Origin: Seminavis robusta
Taxonomy: Eukaryota > Bacillariophyta > Bacillariophyceae > Naviculales > Naviculaceae
Reading direction: 5' to 3'
Length of the DNA stretch: 64,000 bases
Assembly (NCBI GenBank): GCA_903772945.1
Contig: CAICTM010000269.1
Coordinates: 18,592 to 82,591, forward strand
The notes below the pieces were generated by a model. That model ran no database searches. It had not been told where the DNA came from and saw nothing but the letters and a program-made list of their open reading frames with translations. The translations under genes were made by a program, and so were the position numbers. Positions 53,216 through 63,306 of this stretch are shown piece by piece; position 1 is the stretch's first letter, and each line of letters starts with the position of its first letter.

Positions 53216-54847
53216 ATGACAATTCTTCGACGAACTCACAATGATCACGTCCCATTGGCTCCAGCTTGTGAAGACGCTGGCATAGAAAGTGACGCGTCCA
53301 GCAGCAAGGTGCATTCGGCTGTTCCTCCTCCTCCAAGACGCCTGAAAAAGCGCAGATGGTCTTTCAGCACTGCGAGAGAAGAGATGGAGGATTGGTTGCT
53401 GGTGGCGGCCTGTGTTGCCTTGGTCTTGGTCTGTTTGTTGTGGTTTCTCGGAAAAGTGCTGGCTGTTCTCTCGTGGTTATTCTTGCCTCTTTTGGATTCC
53501 ATCGTGACTTTTGTCGTGGAACACAGTGGTCGGCATCACCAGCATCAGCATGAGCATCTGCATTCCCAGGGTGCAGAAGCCTTGAAAGAGACACTCCCTC
53601 TGAACTCAGCTTATGCCATCCCCCATGCCCATCCTGCCGTGGGAGACAGAAGCCTTGAATATGCCATTTTGAGACAGGAAATTGACTCCTTATTCCCTGA
53701 AGATCACAAACGATCGCTTCTAGCCGTTCAGGAACTTCAGGTACACAAGCACTTACAAGTGGCTCCTACCATTCCAGTCAACAAGAACCAGCACAACAGC
53801 GATCAGCTTCCAAAACCTCTCTACGATATCTACAACTGCCCACCTCAACCTCCCAAAGGTTATCCCTTTCAGTGGAAACTCACAGACTTGGTCGAAAACT
53901 GGAACCCCGAAGACACGCAGGTCCCTCAAATGATATACAACGGACTCTGTGTCTTTGACTACCAAAAAGACTTGGACACGGCAATGACGTATCGAAATGC
54001 AGAACTACCCTTTGTCGTTGTCGATGATCCGCGCATTGATGCAGCCGCGGAACGATGGAACATTCCTGGATACATGGACCGAATGTTGGGAGACGTCCGT
54101 CATCGGACCACCATGTCCGAGACAAACCACTTCTTGTACGCCATACCACCGCCTCCAGGTGGAAGAGCACAAATGAGAGGAGGAAGGAAACATCGACGCA
54201 CTGCACCGCCTGGTTGGACAGAGCCCACGGAAGCCACCAGAATGAAATACTCTACTTGGTTGGCACATGCAAATGTCACCGATGAAAAGTCTGCACCCGA
54301 TCAGCCACATTGGTACTACCGACTCATTGGCTGTGGATTGACTGGACCCGATGGATCTTGTGACCAGGGATCATCCGAATACCTTTACGATGAGCTACCC
54401 TTCTTCCAACCCACTCCGGGAGGCTTGTATCTGCGGGATGCCGAAAAGCAAAAGGGAATTCATTGTCGCTTCGGACAGAAAGGAATTGTGGCAGACAACC
54501 ATTTTGATGCCGGCCGAAACACCATTGTCGTACTCGGTGGATCCAGACGATACATGCTTGCTTCGCCAGACCAATGCCCGAACATGGCACTCTACGAAAA
54601 GAACCATCCTTCCGCTCGACATTCACAAGTCAACTGGAGTGATCCAATGGATTGGGAAAACTTCCCGCAGTTCAAGCAAGCTCTGGGCAATGAAGTCGTA
54701 CTTCAAGCAGGCCAGGCGCTTTATCTGCCTAATAACTGGTTCCACCACATCATTTCACTCGACCTCAACTTTCAATGCAACACTCGAAGTGGAAGGGGAC
54801 AGGAATACATGCAGGAGATTTGGGACTGTGGCTTTGACGAGATCTAG
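53216..54847 (+). CDS. membrane-anchored JmjC/cupin-8-like 2-oxoglutarate dioxygenase
   Basis: This is a 543-residue single-exon protein starting MTILRRTHND. A basic stretch (RRLKKRRW) precedes a membrane segment at about residues 58-95 (DWLLVAACVALVLVCLLWFL and following), a type II signal anchor. After a His-rich linker the catalytic part begins near residue 250. Key motifs: AELPFVVVDDPRIDAAAERW, NIPGYMDRMLGD, then IVADNHFDAGRNTIVVLGGS with the HxD iron ligands near residues 429 and 431, RRYMLASPDQCPNMALYEKN, and the distal ligand in ALYLPNNWFHHIISL (His near 508). This H-x-D...H layout with LxxGxxLYLPxxWxH is the cupin-8/JmjC group, known for hydroxylating protein side chains. With the anchor, the domain would face the ER/Golgi lumen, where few such enzymes are characterised. 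Substrate unknown. Confidence 0.85.
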   Translation: MTILRRTHNDHVPLAPACEDAGIESDASSSKVHSAVPPPPRRLKKRRWSFSTAREEMEDWLLVAACVALVLVCLLWFLGKVLAVLSWLFLPLLDSIVTFVVEHSGRHHQHQHEHLHSQGAEALKETLPLNSAYAIPHAHPAVGDRSLEYAILRQEIDSLFPEDHKRSLLAVQELQVHKHLQVAPTIPVNKNQHNSDQLPKPLYDIYNCPPQPPKGYPFQWKLTDLVENWNPEDTQVPQMIYNGLCVFDYQKDLDTAMTYRNAELPFVVVDDPRIDAAAERWNIPGYMDRMLGDVRHRTTMSETNHFLYAIPPPPGGRAQMRGGRKHRRTAPPGWTEPTEATRMKYSTWLAHANVTDEKSAPDQPHWYYRLIGCGLTGPDGSCDQGSSEYLYDELPFFQPTPGGLYLRDAEKQKGIHCRFGQKGIVADNHFDAGRNTIVVLGGSRRYMLASPDQCPNMALYEKNHPSARHSQVNWSDPMDWENFPQFKQALGNEVVLQAGQALYLPNNWFHHIISLDLNFQCNTRSGRGQEYMQEIWDCGFDEI

Positions 54848-56264
54848 GCCAGTACCGGTACCGGTACGGTAGGAACCAACGCACATTCCAGGTCACACAA
54901 CGGTGCCACTTTTGTGAGTTGCTGCAAGCAAACCACTACAGGACTGGTGCTGGGAATCAATCGGCTGGTCTTGCTGCTTTATTTCTTGTTGTTGTAAAGC
55001 TATTAGAGCTATCAGAATGCATACAGCGTAGTCATTCCTGTCAAGTGTCTGTCGGCCAATCCATCGTTGGCACTTCGACTACAACGGTGTTGTACAAACA
55101 GTTAGTTGTTCCTGTAGCCAGATCGATCCTGATGAAGTCCTGGTGGCCGTGAAAAACCTAAACCACGTTTTTGCCGTCTACATGACAAAGTACTGTACTG
55201 TACCGGCACGACTGTACCAGTACCAGGTACTGGCTACCGGTACAAACCAGACCTGGTGCCTTCCAGCCCGAGAGGCTTATTTTTGAAAACCTGCAGCTGC
55301 TGGTTAACATTGATGACGTCATCTTGGCGCCAACTTCCGCTAGCTAATACTATCGTAGACTGGAAAACCTGCATCTGCTGGTTATTTTCCTTGAAGAGAA
55401 TTGGTTGATGGCGTTCCTTTCAAAGTCATTTGTGGGTCTATTTGATTAGGGAGCTTGCTTTTGGAGGGAATGCGGGGGTCTCACTGGAATGGAGTCAATT
55501 AGGACACTGGTCATTGGAATGGATCTTTCGATCCTCTTGTAATCTTTGCTGGTAAAAATCTGGATGCGAATCCAAAAGGACCTGGTTTTCACCAGGTGCT
55601 GAGAGCTCGACGCAAAGGACAACTTAGACTCCAAAGATATGAATCTATTGATTCAAATCATTCCAGTGATGCAAGGAATACGGAACTTTGAAATGTTTTC
55701 GTTTTGATCATTATAGCCCTGCCGGCGCCCTGATTTGGCTAAATTAGCCGATACTTAGATTGAACGCACTGGGTGGAGGATGGAATCATCTGGCCTGACC
55801 CCACTTTTTAAGTGTATCTTTTTTGTGTAAACCATGGTAGAGTTTGTACGAGTCAAGTAGAATGTGTACCACAGTGTACGTCTTTTTGGATGAGTGACTG
55901 AGAATTGGAGGGCAGTCAATCGGAAGAGGACTTGACTTTCTCGAAGCAATTGAGTTTTCAGTTTCCCACACTTACTTCATTGCTATCATTCATTCCTTCG
56001 TCAAGTCAAGCCAAGTCAAGTCAAGCCAAGTTGTTCCTCCTCTGCTGGTACCAACTCCTAAAAGTCCATTGCTGCAGTACAGGAGACTAACTATTAATAG
56101 TCATTTGGCATTGCAGTAGGGACCTTGTATTGGCAGGTTTAGTTGAGTTGCTTGAAAGTTGATTGAAAGTTGATTGTCTCATAATTCCATTGGAATTTGA
56201 AAAAGTGAAGATACTAGTACTAGTAGTAGTATCAGGTATTAATAGTAAGGCTACTATTAATAAG
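54848..56264. other. 1.4-kb intergenic region without a recognisable gene
   Basis: Contains a direct repeat GAAAACCTGCA(G/T)CTGCTGGTTA at about 55285-55305 and 55362-55383, ACCGGTACCGGTACGGTAGG just after the 54847 stop, AGTCAAGCCAAGTCAAGTCA-type repeats near 56002-56030, and ACTAGTACTAGTAGTAGTAT at 56214-56233 before the next gene. Confidence 0.45.
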
Positions 56265-57429
56265 ATGAGTGATCCTGGGAGTCCCGACAGCAACAGCCAC
56301 AATGGCAGCCACGGGTACAGCACAATCACGTACGATCCTTCCCGACGTCCTCGGCGGAAGATGGAAAAGACAATTCTACCAGAGAGCTACGAGCCTTCCA
56401 AGTTTTCTGTGATTTGCGGGAGAGGCAAAGGCAGTTACCAAAGTGACGGTAACATCAACTTTAGAGCTCTGGTCAAGAGCAACTTGGAGAGATACAAAGA
56501 GGCTCCTGGCCGGCTGGAAAAATCATTCATTGTCAGCGAAGTGCTCAATTGCATCCGAGAATCTTGTCCCGTGGGAGCCTTTGTCAAGTACGAGAAGGGA
56601 CGATGGTACGACCTGGACGATACTGTTTGCAGGGAAAAAGTGGGAAGTCTTTTCAGGGGTAAGTCAAAGTCAAGTCAAGTCAAGTCAAGTCAAACATAGA
56701 ATATACATTGCATATACCCATATACCCATATACCCATACACCTAACTCAATTGTCACATGACTTCACACTTACTTATATCATATCATACAGACTTTCTGC
56801 ATACCACCTACAAGAGCAGTTCCAAAGCCAAGCACGCAAAAAAGGTCAAGGAGAAATCACAGCAGCAGGATGCAACACCAACACCAACACGTAGGAGCAG
56901 CAAAACCAGCAGTGGCCCAGGAACTCCCACCAGCAGTCCTGAGAAGGCAAGTCCGACCAAGAAAGTCAAGACCACACCCACTGCCAAGAGAAGAACATCG
57001 TCGTCGTCGTCGTCACCCAAGAAAGCACGTGTAGTTGGCACTAGTACAGAAACTGAAGTACATGTATTGTTGCCTCCACCTCCAGTTCTAGAGTCTGTTC
57101 GGATCGGTAAGCTACATCCAAAGCCAAGCAGACCTGCCGACACACCAGCATCCAACCCACCACTACCATCCGCCACACACAAGAAAACACAAACAACGCA
57201 GTCACCAATACTACATGGAGTGCAGCAACAAACCAAGCCTACCAGGATGGCCCAACCAAAACCAAAGCTGTCAACTCAGAAAGTTCTACCACGCAAGAAA
57301 CAACAAATTGGACACAGTCCTACAAAACAACGAGGCATCATGCAGACTGTCACTCCTCATGACTGCATCGATCCATTGGCCAAGAAATTCTACGATATTG
57401 ATGACCTCAAACCCTTGAAACTCGAGTAG
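56265..57429 (+). CDS. DUF6824-domain protein 4
   Basis: Two exons, 56265-56658 and 56792-57429, join in phase 1 across a 133-nt GTAAGTC...ATACAG intron and give 343 residues. The frame is open upstream but only from a TTG, and the ATG at 56265 (MSDPGSPDSNSHNG) is the first. The domain is N-terminal: ILPESYEPSKFSVICGRGKG, NINFRALVKSNLERYKEAPG, RLEKSFIVSEVLNCIRESCP, VGAFVKYEKGRWYDLDDTVC, REKVGSLFRG and, over the junction, DFLHTTYKSSSKAKHAKKVK. It carries CGRGKG, the variant most like the classic diatom CGRG signature. The C-terminal half is a low-complexity basic region (KKVKTTPTAKRRTSSSSSSP) with likely nuclear-localisation character, ending in DCIDPLAKKFYDIDDLKPLK. The intron follows FRG, close to the second intron of gene 2, and the donor side carries an (AGTCA)n run. 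Confidence 0.85.
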
Positions 57430-59149
57430 CCTCAGCCGATGTGGGCCGATGGGGGCCTATGGGGGGCAGATTCCAGGCCAGGCGCCCGATACTGTTCATA
57501 CACCTCCCCAAGTCCTTCAACCTCTCTAAAGCTCTCGTAAAGAACCAACACAAAATGACACGAGATGACAATTACGACAACTGATAACTGATGATAGATG
57601 TCAAGTCAACGTTGGACGACTAATTGATGGTGGTGACAACACAAGCAAGATGCGGGGCAACAACCAATCGAATGACAATGGGAGGGTTACGGTAGACTAG
57701 TGTGAGAGTCGAGTGGTTCTCGAAGTGGTAGTACGGTACCGGTACGGTTGCGAAGAAGCGGCAGAGACAGATGCCAGAAAACAGCTGCTGTAGTAGTAGT
57801 AGTAACGATAGGAATGAAACTGGGAAACGAAAACAAGGCTTTCCCGTCCAACCAGCCTGCCTCATTCCATTGTACACAGTTACTTGGGGGTGGCGTGGCG
57901 CCAAAGCCAGCTACTGCCGCACGCACTAGCTAGCTAGTAGCAAGCCAGTGCGATGTTTTGCTGGACCAACTGTTTAAACTATCCAGCCAAAACTGCTTCC
58001 TCGTCCTTCTTCCTTCTTTAGCATAGCTCAAAAGCAATTCTCCCGCAATGGTGGCATCCCGCTTATCTAGTATATACCTCATTTTCGCTGGGCTGGAGAG
58101 TGAAATTTGTCATCTATCAAAGCAAAAAAACTATGGAAAGCTGCGTTGTCATTGGGCCCCTTGGCAGTGTACGGTACGTACCACCACGACACCAGGAGGG
58201 CTTGAATCGACAGGCAGATTGTTCAGCCCGTCTTGCTTGGGACCAGCTTTACGGTAGATCTCGGATAGAGTGAAGAGGCGAGTGACAGTCTCCTCTTCAC
58301 AGCCTAAAAGCAGCTGCACGTACTTTAGAAGACACCCAACCCAGTAAGGTAAAATGTACGAAATAATCAACTTCCGGCTACATGTAGTAGAAACTCAGGA
58401 GGACCAACAACCATTGCTGCGAGTTCGTCTGTACAAAGAGTACCGTATCCGGTACCGCTAGGACCAAAGTACAGCTGTATTCTTGCGGGTACCGTCCGAG
58501 TTTTCATGATAAAATTTTGGGGACTCTATAAATCTACCTCTACCGGTGCGATTGTAATGATCTTTGGCTCTGCGCACATCTACTCTTCGCGCCCTATCTA
58601 CTGGTGTCGTCGGTTATAGTCGTTAATAGACTCTTCGTTGATGGATAATAGACCCACGCTTGGCGATGTTGGTGGCCGGAGTGATCCCATAAGTAATCCA
58701 TCCGTTTTGGTCGCTCCAGGCAAGACATGCGGACGACATGACGGTTCGATCCTTAAGACTGGAACGTTTTTTAGGGGGAGGCGCGTGGCTCAATCGCTAA
58801 GAATGGGTAGTTGGATAACCGTACAGTTATCTACTTAGGGAGTCACATAATTCGAGATGCTGACTTCGCGCGATAGACTGCAGAGCTGATAAGAAAATTC
58901 GGGCGATTGGTGCCATCAGAGAGCAGGTGGTTTTGTTTTCTTAAATCCCGTCGTGCTAGTGAATCAAAACCACCTGCTGTCTCGTGGTGGCAACTTCCCG
59001 AAAACGGAGGATCTGTCAAGCGACGTCTTTCGGCACGAATTCAATCGAGGTTGACTGCTTGCGAGCTAGCTAGCTAGCTAGCTAGCTAGCTGGTAACACC
59101 ACTCTCCATTACATGCAGTTCGTTTTACTAGTAACTTCATTGGAGCACC
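57430..59149. other. 1.7-kb region without a recognisable gene
   Basis: Short open frames only. It contains a (GTA)n run at 57789-57803, GGTACCGGTACGG at 57735, a perfect 14-bp hairpin AGCAGGTGGTTTTG / CAAAACCACCTGCT at 58922-58935 and 58965-58978, and an (AGCT)n run of about 28 bp at 59064-59092 just upstream of the next gene. Confidence 0.45.
58922..58978. repeat. 14-bp inverted repeat (hairpin)
   Basis: AGCAGGTGGTTTTG and its exact complement, separated by 29 nt. The right arm plus flank, TCAAAACCACCTGCTGTC (58964-58981), recurs exactly inside the coding sequence at 59576-59593. Confidence 0.7.
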
Positions 59150-62141
59150 ATGGCCGAATCGATCGCCTCTACCCAAGAGTCTTTGGGCAACGAAAGCCAT
59201 GGCGGCGACGACGATGCAGATACGTCCGATGAGGAGGCGGATGAAGTGGGTTTGAAGAACACGACGCCGACAGCGAAGAAAGCTCCCAAGAAACGAAAAC
59301 GAAAAGGTCAAGGCAAAGGAATCGGCCCAAGAAGAAAGAGCATTTCCAAGGACAAGAAGCGGAATGCACATTATGCAACGTTAGCTCTACAAGCAGCAAC
59401 TGTGGGGGATGATACGGGATCTCCAGCCGCGATCGTGACACCGGAACAAAGTCACAATCTTCGACCACGTCGTTCCCCAGTTTCTTATATGGATCCCATT
59501 GATGATACCGAGGTTGCCGACATTGCCGGTGAATCGCAGGAAGAGAAGAAAGATGAAGACAATGATAACGAGGATTCAAAACCACCTGCTGTCGCGACAG
59601 ACACTCAAGGACGTCGCATTGTCCCCTTTGATCAAGCCAAGCGTCGTCGTCAGGCAATTGCGTTCTTTTTCATCGATCGGTTTCATTGCATTGACGAATC
59701 AGACCACAATTGGGATGGACAGAACGGTGTTGCGGCGAAAATCTCCCGGCTTTGTGGATTTGCACCTGACACCGATCTACGTCCAGTCAAAAACGTGATG
59801 CGTATTGTGTTGTCCTACCGAAAAATTGGATTGGATTACAACGGCGAAGCAGCAGGAAGAAAGGAGTATGCGAATTTCTTGTTAGAGTCTGGGAGCTACG
59901 AGTTTCAATTGATTGCTGATTGTATCGAGAATAGCTTCTGGAAGACACGGTAATTGATTATTTTTGCTGAAACTGGATTCAGCAAATTCAGCATTTGTCA
60001 GCATCAGATTCAGCAATTTCAGCATCATTCAGCATCAGTCAGCATCTGTCAGCATTTTTCAGCAATGGATTCAGCAAGTTCAGCAAGATTCAGCAGAATT
60101 CAGCAATTACTAGTAAATAACCATGGTTGGATTCAGCATCTGTCAGCATTTTTCAGCAATGGATTCAGCAAGTTCAGCAAAGTTCAGCATCAGTCAGTAT
60201 ATTTCAGCATCAGTCAGCAAACATCATCAAAAATTCAGCAAATTTCAGCATTCAAGAATGAAAAATGCTGAAATTGCAGAATGACCGTGTCTTCCAGTTA
60301 TGTTCAAGCTACCCATATGATCAACGAGCATCGTCAAGAACAAGGACTCATCCACGTTGGCTGGCCTCACCACTGTACGTAATGCAGTGATGCGAATGCC
60401 ACACATCAAGACAATCATCAAGAAGCGTCAACAGGGAAGCTTGAACAAAGAAAGCAATTGGGCTAAGGCGAACTTTCGTTGGGCAACGCAGTTGTTGATC
60501 CGGAGTGGCAGATTCCCGGATTCAGAGTTGCACAAGCTAATGGTGGACGGACCTGATGGCGAAAAGGTTCTGCCAGATTGCTTCAACAAGGAGAAGCTAC
60601 CGTGTTTCAATGACTACAACGTCATCTATTTCGATGAATCACACAAGAAGGTTCGCGTCGGCACAATAGGATCTAATGGAAAGCCAGTGCAGATTCGATT
60701 CAAAAGGTTGGCGAATGGAAAGATTGCCAAGCCAGGAGAGGGTGGATCCTACCGCGAAGCCGGCACTGAACTTGGAATGAAATACACGGAAGAAGCCCGT
60801 TTCTGTCTTGGTGTTGGCAAGAAGATGGTGGATGGAGACGAAGTTGGATTTCGGTTGCCGTTGTTCGAGTACACAGAACAAACGCTTGTCACGGACAAGG
60901 ACTGGCAAGACGCATTTGAGAGGGAAATGCTACGTCCACGTAGCTTGACTGGAGAAAAGAAGGGCCCATGGTACTCGACCGGACGCGAAAAAGGAGTTAG
61001 CTACAAGACGGACCCCGTCACAGTGATGAAGCACATCGGTACTGCTGCCGAAAAATGGTTGAAGGCCAATCACGGGATTGTCACGGTACAAGACTTCTAT
61101 CAGAAGGTTGAGTGCAATCCTGCTCTGCGTGCCGTCCTTAAAGACAAGTACAAGAGAGCATTCCCAGGCGACAAGTTGACCGAGTGTCTAGCTATGTTCG
61201 CTGACGCAAGAGATGGACCACCACAACCAAGAGACCACACCAAGGCAGACAACCCATATGAATCCAAGTTTGGTGATTCCTGGAGAGATGAAGTCGAGAA
61301 GTCAACATCCATGAAGAAGATTGTCAACATCCAGCTGATGGTGGAGTATATGGTGAATGTTGGACGGCAATTCTTTCAAGGAACAGAGTACGAAGACAAC
61401 TGGTTCTTCTATCACGACGCACTTGCACTCATGACCGCCAAAGAAACAAGAGTGTGGATGAAAGAAAAAGGATTCCTTCAGCACTGGATTTTGCCAGAGA
61501 TGGGTCTTAACGACCACATTCCACGGTTCGGTGGTCGTCCCACAGGCAACAATGCTCCATTTATGCCACTTGATGACTGCCTGAATAAGGATCACGACGA
61601 TGGTGTTCTCCGTCACTGTGCAGCAACATCATTATTGCCCAAGGAAGATCCACGAAAGTTCTCTCTTCGAACACCACTCCTGGTTGCATCGGCCTACAAG
61701 AGAGTCTGGAATCACGAGAATGGTTGGCCAACATCAAAAAGAATTGTCCAAGACATCAACCGAGTACCCACTGCCTGGCAGCTTGTGTATGACAACGAAG
61801 GGCTTAACACTGGAAAAGCTGCCAATGGCCATCGTGGTGATGCACAGCGAGCAGCAAAGACAAACCGAAGGAACTGGGGAGGAGCACGAAAGAAGAAGGA
61901 AATTCCGATGGACGTGTGGTATCATCCAGATGCACGCGAAGCTTTGGACGAATTCAAAAAGCGGTCTAAGCAGATCTATTATGGCGACGACTACATCGAC
62001 AGTGAAGAGGCGGATTTGGAGGAACTCCTAGTTATGGACCCAGATGCTGTTGAACAGGGAGATACCGTTGAAGAGGTACAAGGCGTGGAAGGCAATACTC
62101 CAGGCAGCGAGGCAACAGAGGACCAGGTCGAAGTGTCCTAG
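59150..62141 (+). CDS. probable transposase-like protein of a diatom mobile element, one frame break
   Basis: Exon 1 (59150-59949) encodes a charged N-terminus with a basic nuclear-type signal (KKAPKKRKRKGQGKG), an acidic linker and a helical block (ADCIENSFWKTR). A phase-2 intron, 59950-60297, then leads to YVQATHMINEHRQEQGLIHV, an HTH-like lead. Near 60357 the frame moves by one base into a 594-codon frame: LTTVRNAVMRMPHIKTIIKK, KANFRWATQLLIRSG, then a conserved core (NWFFYHDALALMTAKETRVW, WILPEMGLNDHIPRFGGRPT, MPLDDCLNKDHDDGVLRHCA, WPTSKRIVQDIN). I do not have a firm family name. The invariant YHDAL, GLND and acidic positions resemble a DDE-type integrase core, and I recall multi-copy relatives in diatoms, so transposase is an inference. 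The frame break may mean this copy is dead, or be an error; an alternative acceptor at 60328 would avoid it but drop the HTH lead. Confidence 0.55.
59950..60297 (+). other. 348-nt intron built of CAGCATT-like repeats, framed by an inverted repeat
   Basis: Donor GGTAATTG, acceptor GTCTTCCAG. The interior (59970-60265) is an array of ATTCAGCA / GTCAGCATTT words in one orientation, including a longer direct repeat of GATTCAGCATCTGTCAGCAT type. The exon edge CTGGAAGACACGGT (59938-59951) and the intron end ACCGTGTCTTCCAG (60284-60297) are exact 14-nt inverted copies. Confidence 0.6.
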
Positions 62142-62322
62142 GCGACTACTATAAAGGTTTGTACTTTGCTGTGTTGATACTTTGTGGCTATTGTCTTATC
62201 TTTCTGTTTGATATCTAACTTCTCTTGTCGCACTTCCCTTCAGTTTATAGGTGCTTTGTTGTTAAGACAGGATGTTTCTTCCGTTTATCATGAAATCTTG
62301 GTTTCGAATAGGTGTTCTCCAG
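62142..62322. other. short spacer between convergent genes
   Basis: No gene or repeat detected; 3' ends of the two convergent genes. Confidence 0.4.
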
Positions 62323-63306
62323 TCAAATCTTCGAATTCAGTAGGAGGTGATAAGCCCAGAACACGTCGCGACAAACAGCTAACACAATTGTACTTACCTC
62401 TTGCACAGTCCTCGACGTCTCTTCCATCACCCATGCAGGCAATACAACAGCATGACCTTCCGGATTTCGTGAAGGGCAAGAATGGCGCTGTTCATGGGTG
62501 TTGAACCACTCCGGGTCGAAGCAGCAGTAAGAAATGCCGTAAGCTATGACTTCCTGACTTATGACTTCGTTCGTCTCAACATTCACGTGTTGTCTTGTCT
62601 TGAAGGTGAGCTGATCCCACAGTTGCGAGCCTTCTGGTTTCCCTTCGACATAACTGTCAAGGATGTGTTGAAGCTTCTTCTTCAACCTTTGCAGCTTGCT
62701 GTTATGAAGACCAAACAGTTCGCAGAAGCTTTGAGGACACATCTGGTACATGAGGCAATGATCTTCGGCAACACCGTGGTGCTGAGTAAGGAATAAGGGG
62801 ACTTGAAAAGTCCACTTTCCACGTCCTGGATTGTTTTCGAAGGGGTATTGCACGTCAAGACAACAACCCAAGTACTGGTTGCACAGCTTCTCGGCTTCCG
62901 CGTTCCTATCAACCGAACGAAAGAGTTGACAGTAGAAGTGACGTAGATGTTTCACGTCCCAAGGAGCCATGACCAATTCTTTGCATCCACAAGTAGAACG
63001 ACGGCATCCGACGAAAGCAGGTAAGCCCATCACCTCATGGCCAGTCTTCAGGATTGCTTTGTTCCATCCATCAGGTGTCTTACGACGTGGCACCATTTTG
63101 GTCTGCACGACTACATCCAAGGCCGGAGGCGTGGTGGTGGTCTCCTTGATAGCCTCCGTGGCCGACGAGGGTATCTCCGTGTTCGTCTTCGTTGTCGACA
63201 CAGCAGCCTGCGCAGGGACAAGGACGCTCGTCTTGGGGCTCTTATTGATTGTGCCGCCATTGTCATCGGCGGCATCTAAGTAAGGCAACAATGACTTTGG
63301 TTCCAT
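62323..63306 (-). CDS. unknown Cys-rich protein convergent to the transposase-like gene
   Basis: The ATG at 63306 opens 327 residues. A GAG|GTAAGT donor at 62397 and a CGAAG acceptor at 62329 would remove 69 nt in frame, giving 304 residues with the same stop codon; either reading is possible. The N-terminus (about 75 residues) is Ser/Thr/Ala rich. The conserved-looking core starts with RRKTPDGWNKAILKTGHEVM, then GCRRSTCGCKELVMAPWDVK and HLRHFYCQLFRSVDRNAEAE, CNQYLGCCLDVQYPFENN, RGKWTFQVPLFLTQHHGVAE, LMYQMCPQSFCELFGLHNSK, KTRQHVNVETNEVISQEVIA and YGISYCCFDPEWFNTHEQRH. The many Cys and His could bind zinc. I do not recognise the family; I recall similar proteins repeated in diatom genomes, which fits mobile-element cargo, but this is inference. 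Codon usage and residue conservation pattern argue that it is a real protein. Confidence 0.6.
   Translation of the reverse strand: MEPKSLLPYLDAADDNGGTINKSPKTSVLVPAQAAVSTTKTNTEIPSSATEAIKETTTTPPALDVVVQTKMVPRRKTPDGWNKAILKTGHEVMGLPAFVGCRRSTCGCKELVMAPWDVKHLRHFYCQLFRSVDRNAEAEKLCNQYLGCCLDVQYPFENNPGRGKWTFQVPLFLTQHHGVAEDHCLMYQMCPQSFCELFGLHNSKLQRLKKKLQHILDSYVEGKPEGSQLWDQLTFKTRQHVNVETNEVISQEVIAYGISYCCFDPEWFNTHEQRHSCPSRNPEGHAVVLPAWVMEETSRTVQEVSTIVLAVCRDVFWAYHLLLNSKI

Noticed and set aside
58780-58860. Segment GTGGCTCAATCGCTAAGAAT resembling a tRNA D-arm
   Set aside because: No acceptor stem or T-arm at the right distance could be drawn; tRNAscan-SE would settle it.
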